From assembly GCF_016907975.1 (NCBI RefSeq), contig NZ_JAFBCY010000004.1, forward strand, positions 310,001-374,000: 64,000 nt of DNA, read 5' to 3'. Below are positions 1 through 10,500 of the stretch, piece by piece. A program made the position numbers and the translations under genes. Below the pieces are notes generated by a model. That model saw nothing but the letters and a program-made list of their open reading frames with translations. It ran no database searches and was not told the DNA's origin. Source of the stretch: Methylopila capsulata. GTDB taxonomy: Bacteria; Pseudomonadota; Alphaproteobacteria; Rhizobiales; Methylopilaceae. Position 1 is the first letter of the stretch, and the number at the start of each line of letters is the position of its first letter.

Positions 1-478
1 CACCGCGATCATGGTCGCCGGCCGCTCGGGTTCGGCCTTCACCGCCGAGATCGGGTCCATGAAGATGCGCGAGGAGATCGACGCGCTGAAGACCATGGGC
101 CTCGATCCGATCGAGATCCTCGCGATGCCGCGGCTGGTCGCGCTCGTGATCGCGATGCCGTTGCTCGCCTTCCTTGCCTCCATGTCGGCGCTGCTCGGCG
201 GCGGTCTGGTGGCGTGGATCTACGGCGACGTCACGCCGGTGACCTTCCTGCAGCGGCTGAAGGACGCGCTCTCGCTTCAGACCTTCTTCGTCGGCCTTGT
301 GAAGGCGCCCTTCATGGCGATCGTGATCGGCCTGATCGCCTGCACGGAAGGCATGAAGGTCGAAGGCTCCGCCGAATCGCTCGGCGCGCGCACCACCTCC
401 TCGGTGGTGAAGTCGATCTTCATCGTGATCGTGCTCGACGGCGTGTTCGCCATGTTCTTTGCGGCGATGGGGATCTGA
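1..478 (+). CDS. mlaE: MlaE-family ABC transporter permease (5' end missing)
   Basis: This is the C-terminal part of the inner-membrane permease of the Mla/MCE phospholipid transporter. The reading frame is open to the left edge (codons from base 2), so the ATG at 11 is internal and the true start lies outside the window. The visible part holds the conserved cytoplasmic stretch with GSMKMREEIDAL and the GLDPIEIL segment typical of MlaE/YrbE proteins, followed by three hydrophobic helices. It ends two bases before the ATPase gene mlaF, and mlaD and an auxiliary lipoprotein follow, which is the usual order of this locus. Family membership is very secure; only the N-terminus is unseen. Confidence 0.93.
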   Translation, partial: TAIMVAGRSGSAFTAEIGSMKMREEIDALKTMGLDPIEILAMPRLVALVIAMPLLAFLASMSALLGGGLVAWIYGDVTPVTFLQRLKDALSLQTFFVGLVKAPFMAIVIGLIACTEGMKVEGSAESLGARTTSSVVKSIFIVIVLDGVFAMFFAAMGI

Positions 479-480
479 CC

Positions 481-1275
481 ATGGCCGAAGCGAACGGCGG
501 GACCCCGGACAACATCATCAGCGTGCGCGACCTCGTCGTGGGCTTCGGCGACCGCAACGTCATCGACGGCTTCGATCTCGACGTCCGCCGCGGCGAAATT
601 CTAGGAGTCGTCGGACCGTCCGGCGCCGGCAAGTCCGTGACGCTGCGCGCAGTGATCGGGCTGCTGCCGAAGAAGGCGGGGATCGTCGAGGTGCTGGGCG
701 TCGATCTTGACCAGGCGACGGCCAAGGAGCGGCTGGCGGTGGAGCGGCGCTGGGGCGTGCTGTTTCAGCAGGGCGCGCTGTTTTCGTCGCAGACCGTGCT
801 GCAGAACATCCAGATGCCGCTGCGCGAGCACACCTCGCTCTCGCCGAAGCTGCTGGATGAAATCGCGCGTCTCAAGATCGACCTTGTCGGCCTCAAGCCC
901 GAGGCCGCGGACCGGTTTCCCTCGGAGCTGTCCGGCGGCATGATCAAGCGCGCGGCGCTCGCCCGAGCGCTCGCGCTCGATCCGGACATCGTCTTTCTCG
1001 ATGAGCCCACGGCGGGCCTCGACCCCATCGGCGCCGCCGATTTCGACAAGCTCATCATGACCTTGCGCGACGCCCTCGGGCTGACCGTCTACATGGTGAC
1101 CCACGACCTCGACAGCCTGACCACGGCCTGCGACCGCATCGCCGCGCTCAAGGGCGGCAAGACGCTCGCGGTCGGCCCCATGTCCGAGATGGTCAAGAAC
1201 GACGACCCTTGGATGCAGCAGTATTTCCGTGGCGAGCGGGCCCGCGCGGCCGGCATCGGCGCGACGGCCGCCTGA
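481..1275 (+). CDS. mlaF: MlaF-type ABC transporter ATP-binding protein
   Basis: 264-aa cytoplasmic ATPase that powers MlaE for phospholipid movement between inner and outer membrane. It shows Walker A GPSGAGKS (residues 45-52), Q-loop Gln97, the signature LSGGMIKR (150-157), Walker B DIVFLDE (about 169-175) and switch His208. An open frame extends upstream to 214, but that part is a shadow of mlaE. The ATG at 481 sits just after the mlaE stop and gives a normal family length, so it is chosen. It is transcribed with mlaE and mlaD. The signature with Met-Ile-Lys is characteristic of the Mla/Ttg2A clade rather than of sugar or peptide importers. Confidence 0.95.
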   Translation: MAEANGGTPDNIISVRDLVVGFGDRNVIDGFDLDVRRGEILGVVGPSGAGKSVTLRAVIGLLPKKAGIVEVLGVDLDQATAKERLAVERRWGVLFQQGALFSSQTVLQNIQMPLREHTSLSPKLLDEIARLKIDLVGLKPEAADRFPSELSGGMIKRAALARALALDPDIVFLDEPTAGLDPIGAADFDKLIMTLRDALGLTVYMVTHDLDSLTTACDRIAALKGGKTLAVGPMSEMVKNDDPWMQQYFRGERARAAGIGATAA

Positions 1276-1296
1276 CGGGGGCAAGGAGCACACCGG

Positions 1297-2877
1297 ATGG
1301 AAACCCGCGCCAATCACGCCCTCGTCGGCGGCTTCACGCTCCTCGTCGTGGCGGCGGCCTTCGCCTTCGTCTGGTGGTTCACCTCCGCCGGCCAGCAGCG
1401 CGAACGCGCGATCTACCGCGTGCAGTTCCAGGGCGCGGTGTCCGGGCTGACGCCCGGCTCCGGCGTGCTGTTCAACGGCATCCGCGTCGGCGACGTCACC
1501 AATCTGAATTTCGACCCGCTCGATCCGGCCAAGGTCGTAGCGCGGATCGAGGTGTTCACCAACACGCCGGTCCGGTCCGACACCAAGGCTCGGCTCGAGA
1601 TCACGGGTCTTACGGGCGGCTCCGTCATCCAGCTCGCCGGCGGCTCATCGACCGCCGCGCCGCTGCCGAAGGTGACCACCGAGTCCGGCGACCCGAACAA
1701 CGCGCCCGTGCTGGTGGCCGAACCCTCCGCCTTCCAGGACATTCTCGAAGGCGCGCGCAGCGTGCTGGAGAAGGCGCAGCTGACCTTCAACGACGTCCAG
1801 GGGCTGGTGGCGAACAGCCGCGGTTCGGTGGAGCGGTCGCTGCTGAACGTCGAGCAGTTCACCGCGGCCCTCGCCGCGAACTCCGACGACCTCAAGAGCT
1901 TCATGCAGAACACCGGCATCGCCGCGCGCCAGATCGGCACCCTCGCCGACAATCTCGTGCCGCTCGTGACCGATGTTCAGAATCTCGTTCGCGCGGTCGA
2001 CGTGGCGAAGGTCGACAAGACCATGTCCAACGTCGTCGCCTTCTCCGAGTCGCTGAAGAACGGCGCGCCCCAGATCGAGACGGCGCTCAAGGACGTCGCG
2101 GCGCTCGCCACCCAGCTGAAAGCCTCCGGCGGGCGCATCGACTCCGTGCTGGCCGGCGTCCAGGAGATCGTGCGCGGCGTCGATCCGCAGAAGGTTTCGG
2201 GCGCGGTCGATCGCTTCGCCGCGCTGCTGAACTCGGTCGATCCCAGCAAGGTCTCGAACGCGGTGACCTCGGTGGAGAACGCCGCCCGCAACGCGGACCG
2301 CGCCATCGCCGCGATCGATCCGGACAAGATCAACCGCGCGGTCGACGGCTTCACCAGCCTCGCGACCTCGATCGACGGCCCGACGATCAGCCGCACGATC
2401 GCCAACGTCGACAGGGTGATCTCCGCGGTCGACAGCGAGAAGGTGCGCTCCACCATCGACAACGTGAACAGCTTCGCGGCCGCTCTGGGCCGGAGCACGA
2501 ACGACGTCGACCAGATCGTCGCCGACGCGCGGCAGATCTCGGGGCGTCTAACGGGCACCGCCGACAAGCTGGACGCGGTCATCACCGACGCGCAGCGCGT
2601 GATCGGCAGCGACCAGACGCAAGGCGCCATCGCCGACTTCCAGAAGACCAGCCAGGCGATCCGCGAACTCGCACAGCGCCTCGACGGCCGCACCGCCGAC
2701 ATCACCGCGAGCGTGAACAAGCTCTCGACCTCCGGCGTCCGCGACCTTCAGGGCTTCGCCGCCGACGGCCGCCGCACGCTGAACGAACTCGACCGCGTCC
2801 TGCGCGGCCTCCAGAGCAACCCGCGCCAGTTCCTTTTCGGCGACACGGGCGGCGTGCGCGAGTACAACCGCCGATGA
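1297..2877 (+). CDS. mlaD: MlaD/MCE-domain substrate-binding protein with long helical tail
   Basis: 526-aa membrane-anchored MCE protein, the periplasmic lipid-binding partner of MlaE/MlaF. One transmembrane helix lies at about residues 8-29 and one MCE domain at about 38-118. The remaining 400 residues are a predicted alpha-helical region, whereas E. coli MlaD is only about 180 residues. From residue 234 the tail carries a recurring unit that begins with VDxxKV or a variant and is mostly 19 residues long. An AAGGAG-like ribosome site (AAGGAG) precedes the ATG. The stop overlaps the next ATG (ATGA). The long tail suggests a tube or bundle spanning the periplasm, as in Mce/PqiB-type proteins; that is inference. 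Confidence 0.92.
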   Translation: METRANHALVGGFTLLVVAAAFAFVWWFTSAGQQRERAIYRVQFQGAVSGLTPGSGVLFNGIRVGDVTNLNFDPLDPAKVVARIEVFTNTPVRSDTKARLEITGLTGGSVIQLAGGSSTAAPLPKVTTESGDPNNAPVLVAEPSAFQDILEGARSVLEKAQLTFNDVQGLVANSRGSVERSLLNVEQFTAALAANSDDLKSFMQNTGIAARQIGTLADNLVPLVTDVQNLVRAVDVAKVDKTMSNVVAFSESLKNGAPQIETALKDVAALATQLKASGGRIDSVLAGVQEIVRGVDPQKVSGAVDRFAALLNSVDPSKVSNAVTSVENAARNADRAIAAIDPDKINRAVDGFTSLATSIDGPTISRTIANVDRVISAVDSEKVRSTIDNVNSFAAALGRSTNDVDQIVADARQISGRLTGTADKLDAVITDAQRVIGSDQTQGAIADFQKTSQAIRELAQRLDGRTADITASVNKLSTSGVRDLQGFAADGRRTLNELDRVLRGLQSNPRQFLFGDTGGVREYNRR

Positions 2878-3563
2878 CGATTCCTTCCGCCGCATCGCCC
2901 CGTATCCCGACGAGCTCGGAGAGAGCCGTGACCGCACCGCGTACCCGTTCGTTCCGCGCCAAGACGTTCGGCGCCAAGACCTTCAGCGCCACGGCCGTCC
3001 TACTCGCGGGCGTCGCGCTCGCCGGCTGCTCGAGCCTGATCGCCGGCAAGCCGCCGGCGACCTACGACCTCACGGCGCCGACCGACCTTCCGCGCGGCGG
3101 CTCGCAGAAGGGCAACCTCGTGGTCGGCGAGCCGGTCGCTGTCGCCGTCATCGACGGCCAGCGCATCGTCGTGAAGCCGGACGCGGGGCAGGTGACCTAC
3201 CTTCCGGATTCGCAGTGGTCCGACCGTCTGCCGAAGCTGGTGCAGGCCAAGATCATCGAGGCCTACGAAAACGCCAACCGCCTCAAGAGCGTCGGCCGCC
3301 CCGGCGATCGGCTCGCCGTCGACTACCAGCTCGTCACCGAACTCCGCGCCTTCGAGATCCGCGCGGGGCAGGGCCAGGCTGTGGTGGAGCTCACCGCGAA
3401 GATCGTCAGCGACAAGACCGGAAAGATCGTCGCCGGCGAGGTGTTCCAGGCCCGCCAGCCGCTTCCCGGCGCCGTCGACGGCCCGACCGCGACCCGCGCC
3501 CTGAACGCCGCGCTCGCCGACGTGCTGCGCGGCCTCGTCGCCTGGACCGGGCAGCGCCTCTGA
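2874..3563 (+). CDS. ABC-type transport auxiliary lipoprotein (PqiC/MCE-associated type)
   Basis: 229-aa lipoprotein. A basic N-terminus and hydrophobic stretch end in a lipobox (LAGC) with the lipidated Cys at residue 52 if the ATG at 2874 is used. A GTG at 2928 would give a more usual leader with Cys34. The mature part resembles the ABC-type transport auxiliary lipoprotein family that accompanies MCE transporters in alphaproteobacteria: TYDL near the mature N-terminus, then a mixed alpha/beta domain with an RLAVDYQL strand. The ATG overlaps the mlaD stop, so translation is probably coupled. Likely role: an outer-membrane-anchored partner of the MlaEFD machine, comparable to PqiC. Family assignment is from pattern and context. 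Confidence 0.85.
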   Translation: MTIPSAASPRIPTSSERAVTAPRTRSFRAKTFGAKTFSATAVLLAGVALAGCSSLIAGKPPATYDLTAPTDLPRGGSQKGNLVVGEPVAVAVIDGQRIVVKPDAGQVTYLPDSQWSDRLPKLVQAKIIEAYENANRLKSVGRPGDRLAVDYQLVTELRAFEIRAGQGQAVVELTAKIVSDKTGKIVAGEVFQARQPLPGAVDGPTATRALNAALADVLRGLVAWTGQRL

Positions 3564-3649
3564 TCCCTCACGCAGGCGTCATCCGGAGCCCGCCCGACCG
3601 ACCATCCCCGCGCGCCACCTCCCTGTGACGAACAGCGGAGGAGGCGCCG

Positions 3650-3999
3650 GTGAAAGTGGTGATCGTTCGAGGACTGACGCTGGCCGGCCTGATGGCGACG
3701 CCGGCGCTCGCGCACCATGGGTGGTCGAGCTACGACTCGACCAAGCTGGTGACGCTGCAGGGACCCGTCCTTGAGTCCCGTCACGGCAACCCCCACGGCT
3801 CCGTGACCATCGAGCACCAGGGCAAGCGCTGGGAGGCGGTGCTCGCCCCGCCTCGCGCATGACGGCGCGCGGCCTGGTCGAGGCGGACATCGCGGTCGGC
3901 GCGACCATCACGGTCGAAGGCTACGTCAGCACCCGGGTCGCGACCGAACTCCGGGCGGAGCGCGTCATCGTGGGGTCCAAGACCGTCGAACTGCGCTGA
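3650..3999 (+). pseudogene. DUF6152-family secreted protein, interrupted by a single frameshift
   Basis: A GTG start (after AGCGGAGGAG) opens a small secreted protein with a signal peptide ending at ALA followed by the family hallmark HHGWSSYD. The frame stops at 3862 just after LAPPRA. The rest of the domain continues in another frame from about 3853: MTARGLVEADI, then TVEGYVSTRV, then RAERVIVGSKTVELR, stopping at 3999. One added base within 3851-3856 would restore LAPPSRMTARGL and a protein of about 116 aa, the usual family length. This is either a true one-base deletion or a sequencing error. Function is unknown; genes of this family are often next to DUF6644 genes, as here. Confidence 0.8.
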
Positions 4000-4003
4000 C
4001 GGG

Positions 4004-4495
4004 ATGGACGCCGCAGGGGCTGCGCCGGTCTGGGCCGCCGCGCTCGAGGCGTCCGCGCTGGGCGCGTTCATGCGGGGCGCGTCCGCGGCCTATCCCATCG
4101 CGAACCTCGGCCATCTGCTCGGGCTGACGCTGCTCGTCGGCTCGGTGGCGCTGCTTGATCTCCGCCTGCTCGGCGCGGGCCGGCGGCTTCCCGCCCACGC
4201 CGTGTCGCAGGTCCTGACGTCGACGATGCTCTGCGGCGCCGGGCTGCTCGTCGTCACCGGCGGCCTGCTGTTCGCCGCCGACGCCCGTGCGCTGATCGTC
4301 AACGGCGCGTTTCTCTGGAAACTCGGGCTCGTGGCGGCGGCCTGCGCCAACGCCGTCTTGTTCCACGTGCTGTGGCGGGGCGCGCTCGCGGACTGGGACG
4401 AGACGGCGCCGCGCGCGGCGCGGGTTCAGGCGGCCGCCTCAATCGCGCTGTGGCTGACCGTCGCCGCGCTTGGCCGGCTGATCGCCTACGTCTGA
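4004..4495 (+). CDS. DUF6644-family integral membrane protein
   Basis: 163-aa protein with four hydrophobic helices (roughly residues 30-52, 70-90, 103-122 and 140-160) and a conserved-looking NLGHLLGLTLLVGSVALLDLR segment in the first two. The layout, with HLLG near helix 1 and the HVLWRG loop after helix 3, fits the DUF6644 membrane family. The His residues could bind haem or metal, but this is not established. It begins 4 bases after the DUF6152 gene, so the two form a unit in which a small secreted protein pairs with a membrane protein. Function is unknown. A hairpin terminator follows at 4529-4564. Confidence 0.75.
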   Translation: MDAAGAAPVWAAALEASALGAFMRGASAAYPIANLGHLLGLTLLVGSVALLDLRLLGAGRRLPAHAVSQVLTSTMLCGAGLLVVTGGLLFAADARALIVNGAFLWKLGLVAAACANAVLFHVLWRGALADWDETAPRAARVQAAASIALWLTVAALGRLIAYV

Positions 4496-4528
4496 CGGGA
4501 CCGCGCCATCTCGGCCGCTCGCCCACAA

Positions 4529-4564
4529 AAAAGCCCCGGCGCGCGCGACGCGGCCGGGGCTTTT
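4529..4564. terminator. Bidirectional rho-independent terminator
   Basis: A-run, GCCCCGG, GC-rich loop, CCGGGGC, T-run. It lies between the stop of the DUF6644 gene on the plus strand and the stop of the gpr-like gene on the minus strand, and it has an A/T tract on both sides, so it can end both convergent transcripts. Confidence 0.88.
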
Positions 4565-4588
4565 GACGCATGGCGTCCTTTGGTCGGA

Positions 4589-7500
4589 TCAGCTCGGATC
4601 GAACTTCCCGGCGGCGTGGGCGAGCATCGTGTAGACCTTGCCCGTCTCGGAGGTGAGGTAGGTGTTGGTCAGCATGTTGTCGCGATCGTCCTCGCCGACC
4701 TCTTCGAGCAGGCGCTCGAACTCCGAGATGTAGCGCTCGACCGTCGCCCGGAACTCGGGCTCCGCGCCGTATTTGCGCCGAATCTCCTCGAAGGTCTGCT
4801 GGCCCTGCAGCGTGTAGAGCCGGCGCGTGAAGACGTTGCGCTCGCCGCGGCGGTAGCGGTCCCACAGGTCGGTCACGGCCTGATGGTCGATCATGCGGGC
4901 GATGTCGACCGAGAGGCTGTCGAGCGACTCGATCGCGTGCAGCGGCGAGCGCTGCTGCGGGGCGGCCGGCGCGGGCTTGCGGACCGCCGCCGCCGGAGCG
5001 CCCGCCGGCGCATCGTCGCGCGAGGCGCGGGCGAGCAGGCCTGAGATCCAGCTGCCGTTTTCCTCCGCCGGGGCGGCGCCGCGCGCGGCCGCAGGCGCGG
5101 CGGGCTTCGGCGTCGCGGGGCGCGGAGCGGTCGCTGCGGGCGCAGCCGCGCGGGTCGGGGCCGGAGCGGCCGGGCGCGCCGGCGCCGCAGCCGGCTTCGC
5201 CGCCGCCGCGCGGGCCTGGGCGGGCTCGGCCACGTCGAACGAGGCGCCCTGGCGCGCGGCGATCTCGCCGAGCGCGGTCAGCGCCCGGATCTGCTCCGCC
5301 ATCACGCGGCGCAGCTCGGCCGCGTTCTCCTCCGCCTCCTTCGGCATCTCCAGCACGCCGCGACGCAGCTGCTCGCGGGTCGTGTCGAGTTCGGCCTGGA
5401 TGGAGGAGGTCATGCCGCGCAGCTCGCGGGTGATCTCCGCGAAGCGCCCGGTCGCCGCGCCGAGGGTCTTGGCGATGTCGCGCGCCGCCTCCTCGTTCGC
5501 GGCCTTGAGCGCCGTCGCGGTCTTCTCGCGCTCGGTCTCGGTGGTCTGGCGGACCTTCTCGAACTCCCCGGCGATCTGCTGGGCGGTGGCGCCGACCTGC
5601 TGCGCGAGGCTTTCGGCGACCTTCTGCGCCCGCTGCTCGGACTTCGACAGCGCGCCGTCGATCGAGACGGTGAAGCCCTCGATCACGCCGCCGAGCTCGT
5701 CCGCCTTGGCGACGAGAGCCCCCGACAGCGTCTCGAGCGCCGAGCGGCGCTCCTCGAGCGCGCCGGCGAGGCGGCCCTGCGCGCCGTCGAGCGTGGTCGT
5801 GACGGCCGCGATCGCCTGGGTCTGGTCGTCGAGCTTCTTCGACACCTCGGTGACGCGCTGGAGCACGCCCGAGGAGACGTCGCGGAGCGAGGTGACCTGG
5901 GCCCCGACCTTCTCGCCGGTGCGGGTCGTCGTCTCCGCGATGTCGGCCATGATCTCCTCGAAGGCCGTGACGCGGCCCGAAAGCTCGCTCTCGACCGCGC
6001 CGAGCTTCTGCCCGGCGTTGTCGAGCAGCGTCTGCAGGCCGGCGTTCGAGTCCGCGAGCTTGGTCAGGACGTCCGCCATCTCGCCGGTGAGGGCGGTCTG
6101 GGTCCGGGACAGGTCGGCGACGGCGCGCTTGCTTTCCCGGGCGACGGTGGTCGCAAGCGTCGAGGTCGCCTCCACGACGGCCTCCTGGAGCTTGCGGCTC
6201 GAGCCGTCGAGGTGCTCGACCGCCTTGGAGGTTTCGAGGCCCATGGTCTCCGACAGGCGATGCGACACCACCCGCAGGCGGTCCGCGACCGAGTTCAGGC
6301 TTTCCACCGTCTCGGCGCCGCGGGTTTCGAAGGTGCGCACGAGGTCGCCGTTCAGCGCCTCGAGCGTTTCCTTCAGCGTGTCGCCGCGCGAGGCCAGTCC
6401 GTCGATCAGGGTCGCCGAACGGCTCTCGATCTGGGTCGAGACCGCGTCACCGGCGGCCGCGATTTCGCGCGTCACCGCCGCGCTCTGGGCGCCGAAGCGC
6501 TCGACGAGGCCGTAGCCCTGCCGCTCGAGCGTCACCGTCAGCTCGCCGATCCGGGCGACGAGCGCTTCCGCGACCTCGCCCGAGAGGCGCGACATGTCGC
6601 CCTGGGCGCGCTCGGTCGCCTCCGCGATGGCCTGGGCCAGGGCGTCGGTCTTGAGCGCGAGTTCGGAGGTCAGCGCATCGCCGCGGGCGCCGAGATTGGC
6701 GCTGACGGCGTCGAGCCCGCTGGACACGACGGTCTCGAAGCGCGTGATGCGGCCTTCGAGCTCGGACGCCACCTCGAGCGCGCGTGCGCCAAGCGTCGCG
6801 CCGACCGTCTCGGCCTTGCCGTCGAAGGAGGCGATGAGCTCGTCGGTGCGCTCGCTGAGCGTCGCGGCGAACTCGGCGGCGCGGTCGGCGAGCGCCGCCG
6901 CGACCCCGGTCGAGCCGTCGCCCAGCGTGCGCGCGAGCTCCAGCGTGCGGGCGGCCAGCGTCTCGTTCAGCGCGCGGGTGCGCGCCTCGAGGCCGTCGTC
7001 GATGCGGCTGATGCGGCTCTCGAGCGACAGCGCGAGATCGCCGATGCGGCCCCCCAGCTGCTCGTCGAAGGCGCCGAAGCGCTGGGCCAGAACGCCCTCG
7101 AGTTCGGTCGTGCGCGTGGTCACGCCGTCGGCGTGGGCAGCGATCGCCTTCTCGAACTCCGTCGCCTTGGCGTCGAAGACGTTGATGCGGGAGGCCACCG
7201 CGCGGTGGAGCACGTTGGCGCGGTTGTCGAAGGTCTCGAGGCTCTTCGTCAGCGCCTCGCCGATGCCGGTCGCCTTGTCGTCGAAGGACGCGACGCGCTC
7301 GCCGAGCGAGTCGTCCAGCGCGGCGACGCGTCCGGTGAAGCTCTCGAGGCGTTCGCCGAGCGTGCCGTCGAGCGTCGTCACCCGCGCGTCGAAGGCGCCG
7401 AGGCGCTCGCCGATCACGCGATCGAGCTGCGCCACCTGGTCGTCGATGCGGCCGACCTGGGCGCCCACTGTCTCGTCGATGGCGTCGATCTTCTCGTCGA

Positions 7501-10500
7501 TCGATCCGACGCGCAGCGCGATGGTCTCGTCGAGCCGCAGAATCTGCCCGTCGAGCGCGGTGATCCGACCGGAGAATAGCTGGTCGAAGGTCGAGATCTT
7601 CTCGTCGAACTGCCCGACGCGCGCGCCGATCGTCTCGTCCAGCCGCTCGATGCGGCCGTCGACCGCTCCGAGGTGGCTGCGGGAGGCGAGGTCGATCGCC
7701 GCCAGACGGTCGTCGAAGCCCGCGAGTCGGTCGGCGATGGCGCCGTCGAACTCGGACATCTTGCCGTCGAACGAGGCCAGCCGGTCGGCCATGGAGGTCT
7801 CAAGACGGCCGGCGGTCTCGCCGATCGACTCGGCCAGGCGTCCGCCGTCCTCGCGCAGCACGCGCTCCACGTCGCCCACATGCGACGCGACGCTTTCGGC
7901 GAAGCTCTCGCTCGCCGCGCCGATGCGGTCGGCGAGCGCCGGGCCCCGCTCGTCGAGGGTCTTGTCGAGCGCGGTGAGCTGGGCCGCGAAGGCGTCGTTC
8001 ACGGCCCCGCCGCGGGTCGCGATCTCGTCGGCGAGCTGACGCGCGGTCGCCGCAAGCGCCTCGCTCAGGGTCTCGCCGCGGCTCGCAATGGCCGAGCCGA
8101 TCTCGTCGCTGACGCGTTCCAGCTGGCTGTTGACCTCGGCGACGCGCCCGTCAAGGGCGACGCCGAAGCCTTCGACGGACGCCTGCAGCGTCGCGCCGGC
8201 GTTCTGGGCGCCGTCGCGCAGGCGCAGCGCGACGAGGCTCGCGGCCTCGCCGAGCAGGCGCTCCGCGCGGGCGACTTCGCCTGCGAGCCGCTCGCCGAGC
8301 GCGGAGCCCGCGCCGTCGAAGCGCTGCTCGAAGGCGCCGAGCCGGTCCTCGAAGCTCGCCCCGAGGCGCTGGCCGGCGGCGTCGAAGACGCCTTCGGCCG
8401 CGAGAGCCCGGGCGTCGATCGTCTCGACGAAGCGGATCTCCGCCGAGGCGAGGCGGGTCTGGAGGTCGGCGCCCCGGTTGACGATGGCGTCGTGGATCCG
8501 CTCGGCGGTGTCGCCGATCGTCATGGTGAGCTGGCCGCCGCGCTCGGCGATGACGTCCGCCACCGAGACGCCTGTGGTGGCGAGGCGCTCCTCGAAGGCG
8601 CGCAGGCGGTCCTCGACGGTGGTGGAGATGCGGCCCGTGGCGGCGTCGAACGCCGCTTCCGCCGCGGCCGCCCGCTCGTCGATCTTGGCGCCGAGGCCAT
8701 CGCCGCTGGCCGAGAGCCGGCGCTCGAGCTCGTCGCCGCGCAGCACGACGACGTCGTGGATGCGCTCGGCGGTTTCGCCGAGCGAGGAGACCAGGGCCCC
8801 GCCGCGCTCCGCGATGATTTCGGCGATCACGCCGCCCGTGCTGGTGATCTGCTCGTCGAAGGCGCGCAGGCGCTCGTCCGAACCGGTCGCGACGCGTTCC
8901 ACCGCCGCTCCGAACTTGGCTTCGATCGCCGCCGCGCGTTCTTCCAGCGCGACGCGCAGGGTCTCGGCGCCGGCTTCGAGCCGGTCGCCGAGCGCGCCGC
9001 CGCGGCCCGCGAGCAGTGAGTCGATCCGCTCGGCCGCGTCGTCGAGGCGGGTCGCAAGGTCGCCGCCGCGCTCGGCGATGACCCCGGCGATCACGCCGCC
9101 CGCCCCGGTGAGGCGCTGTTCGAACGCCACGAGGCGCTCGTCAAGTCCGGAGGTGGCGCGTTCGGACGCCGACGCGAAGATCTCCTCGACCGCAGCCGCG
9201 CGGCCGTCGATGGCCTCGCCGAGCGAGCCGACGACCGCCACGAGGCGGCCCTCGAGCTCGCCGCCACGACCGGCGATGCTCTCGTGGATGCGCTCCGCGG
9301 TCTCCTCGAGGGTGGAGGCAAGGGCGCCGCCACGGTCGGCGATGATATCGGCGACGGAGCCGCCGGTGGTCGAAAGCCGCTCCTCGAAGGCGCGCAGGCG
9401 CTCCTCGACGCCGGAGGAGATGCGCTCCGCCGCCGCGTCGAACGCCGCCTGCGCCGCGACGGCGCGGGCCTCGATGGTCTCGCCGAGGTTGTCGCCGGTG
9501 GCCGCCAGGCGGCTTTCGAGGTCGGAGCCGCGGACGACGACGACGTCGTGGATCCGCTCGGCGGCGTCGCCCAGCTGGGTGACGAGGATGCCGCCGCGCT
9601 CCGACAGCACGTCGGCGATGGTGACGGTCGTGGCTTCGATGCTCTCGCGCACTTCGAGCGCGCGGGTCTCGATGGCCGCGACGATGCGGGCGCCGGCCGC
9701 GTCGAACTCGCGCTCGACCTCGCCCGAACGGCCCACGACGGCCTCGTGGACGCGGTCGCTGGCCGCGGCGATGCGGGTCGCGACGTTGTCGCCGCGCTCC
9801 TCGAGCAGGGCGGCGATGCGCTCGCCGTTCTCGCCGAACCGACGCTCGAGTTCGCCGCCGTGGACGACGATCGCTTCGTGCATTTTGGCGCTCGCCTCGG
9901 ACAGACGGTCGGCGAGCTCGCCGCTCTTCAGCGAGATGCTTTCTGCAAGGCGTCCGCCGGTCTCGTCGAGCTTGCCGGTGATCTCGGAGCCGCGCAGCGA
10001 CAGGTCGAGCACGACCCCGTCGCCGGCGGTCTTGACGGCCTCGGTGACCTCGGCCGCGCGAACCGCGAGCACGCCCTGGAAGTCCTCGCCCACCTCGCGG
10101 AGCGCCTCGGACACCGCCTCGGCGCGCTCCGACAGGCTGCGGAGGATGAGGTCGGCGCGCTCGGTGAATCCGCCGGTCACGTCGTCGCCGGCGCGCTGCA
10201 GCGTCTCCGCCGCGCGCTCGCCGCGGGCGGCGAAATCGTCGGACAGGCGCGAGGCCACGGTCTCGAGCTGCTCGGTGACGCGCGCTCCGCGTTCGCCGAA
10301 CGCGTCCGTGACGGAGGCGGCGGTGGAGGCGAGGGCGTCGGTCAGCTCCCCGGCGCGCGCTGCGAAGCCCTCGCCGAGATCGGCGCTGGTGCGATCGAGC
10401 GCGACGTGCAGCTCGCCGAAGCGCTCGGAGATGCGGTCGAGGACGGCCGCGCCGGAGCGCTCCAGCTCGGTCGCCATCTGGCTTCCGCGACCGTCGAGCA

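Noticed and set aside
214-480. 5' extension of mlaF
   Set aside because: It overlaps mlaE, is Arg-rich and unconserved; the ATG at 481 gives the family start.
1209-2873. Open frame running into the lipoprotein gene
   Set aside because: This part is an out-of-frame shadow of mlaD; only 2874-3563 is coding.
7049-9610. 54-bp and 264-bp repeats as a CRISPR array or minisatellite
   Set aside because: Repeats are contiguous without spacers, in frame and diverged at third positions, so they are protein repeats.
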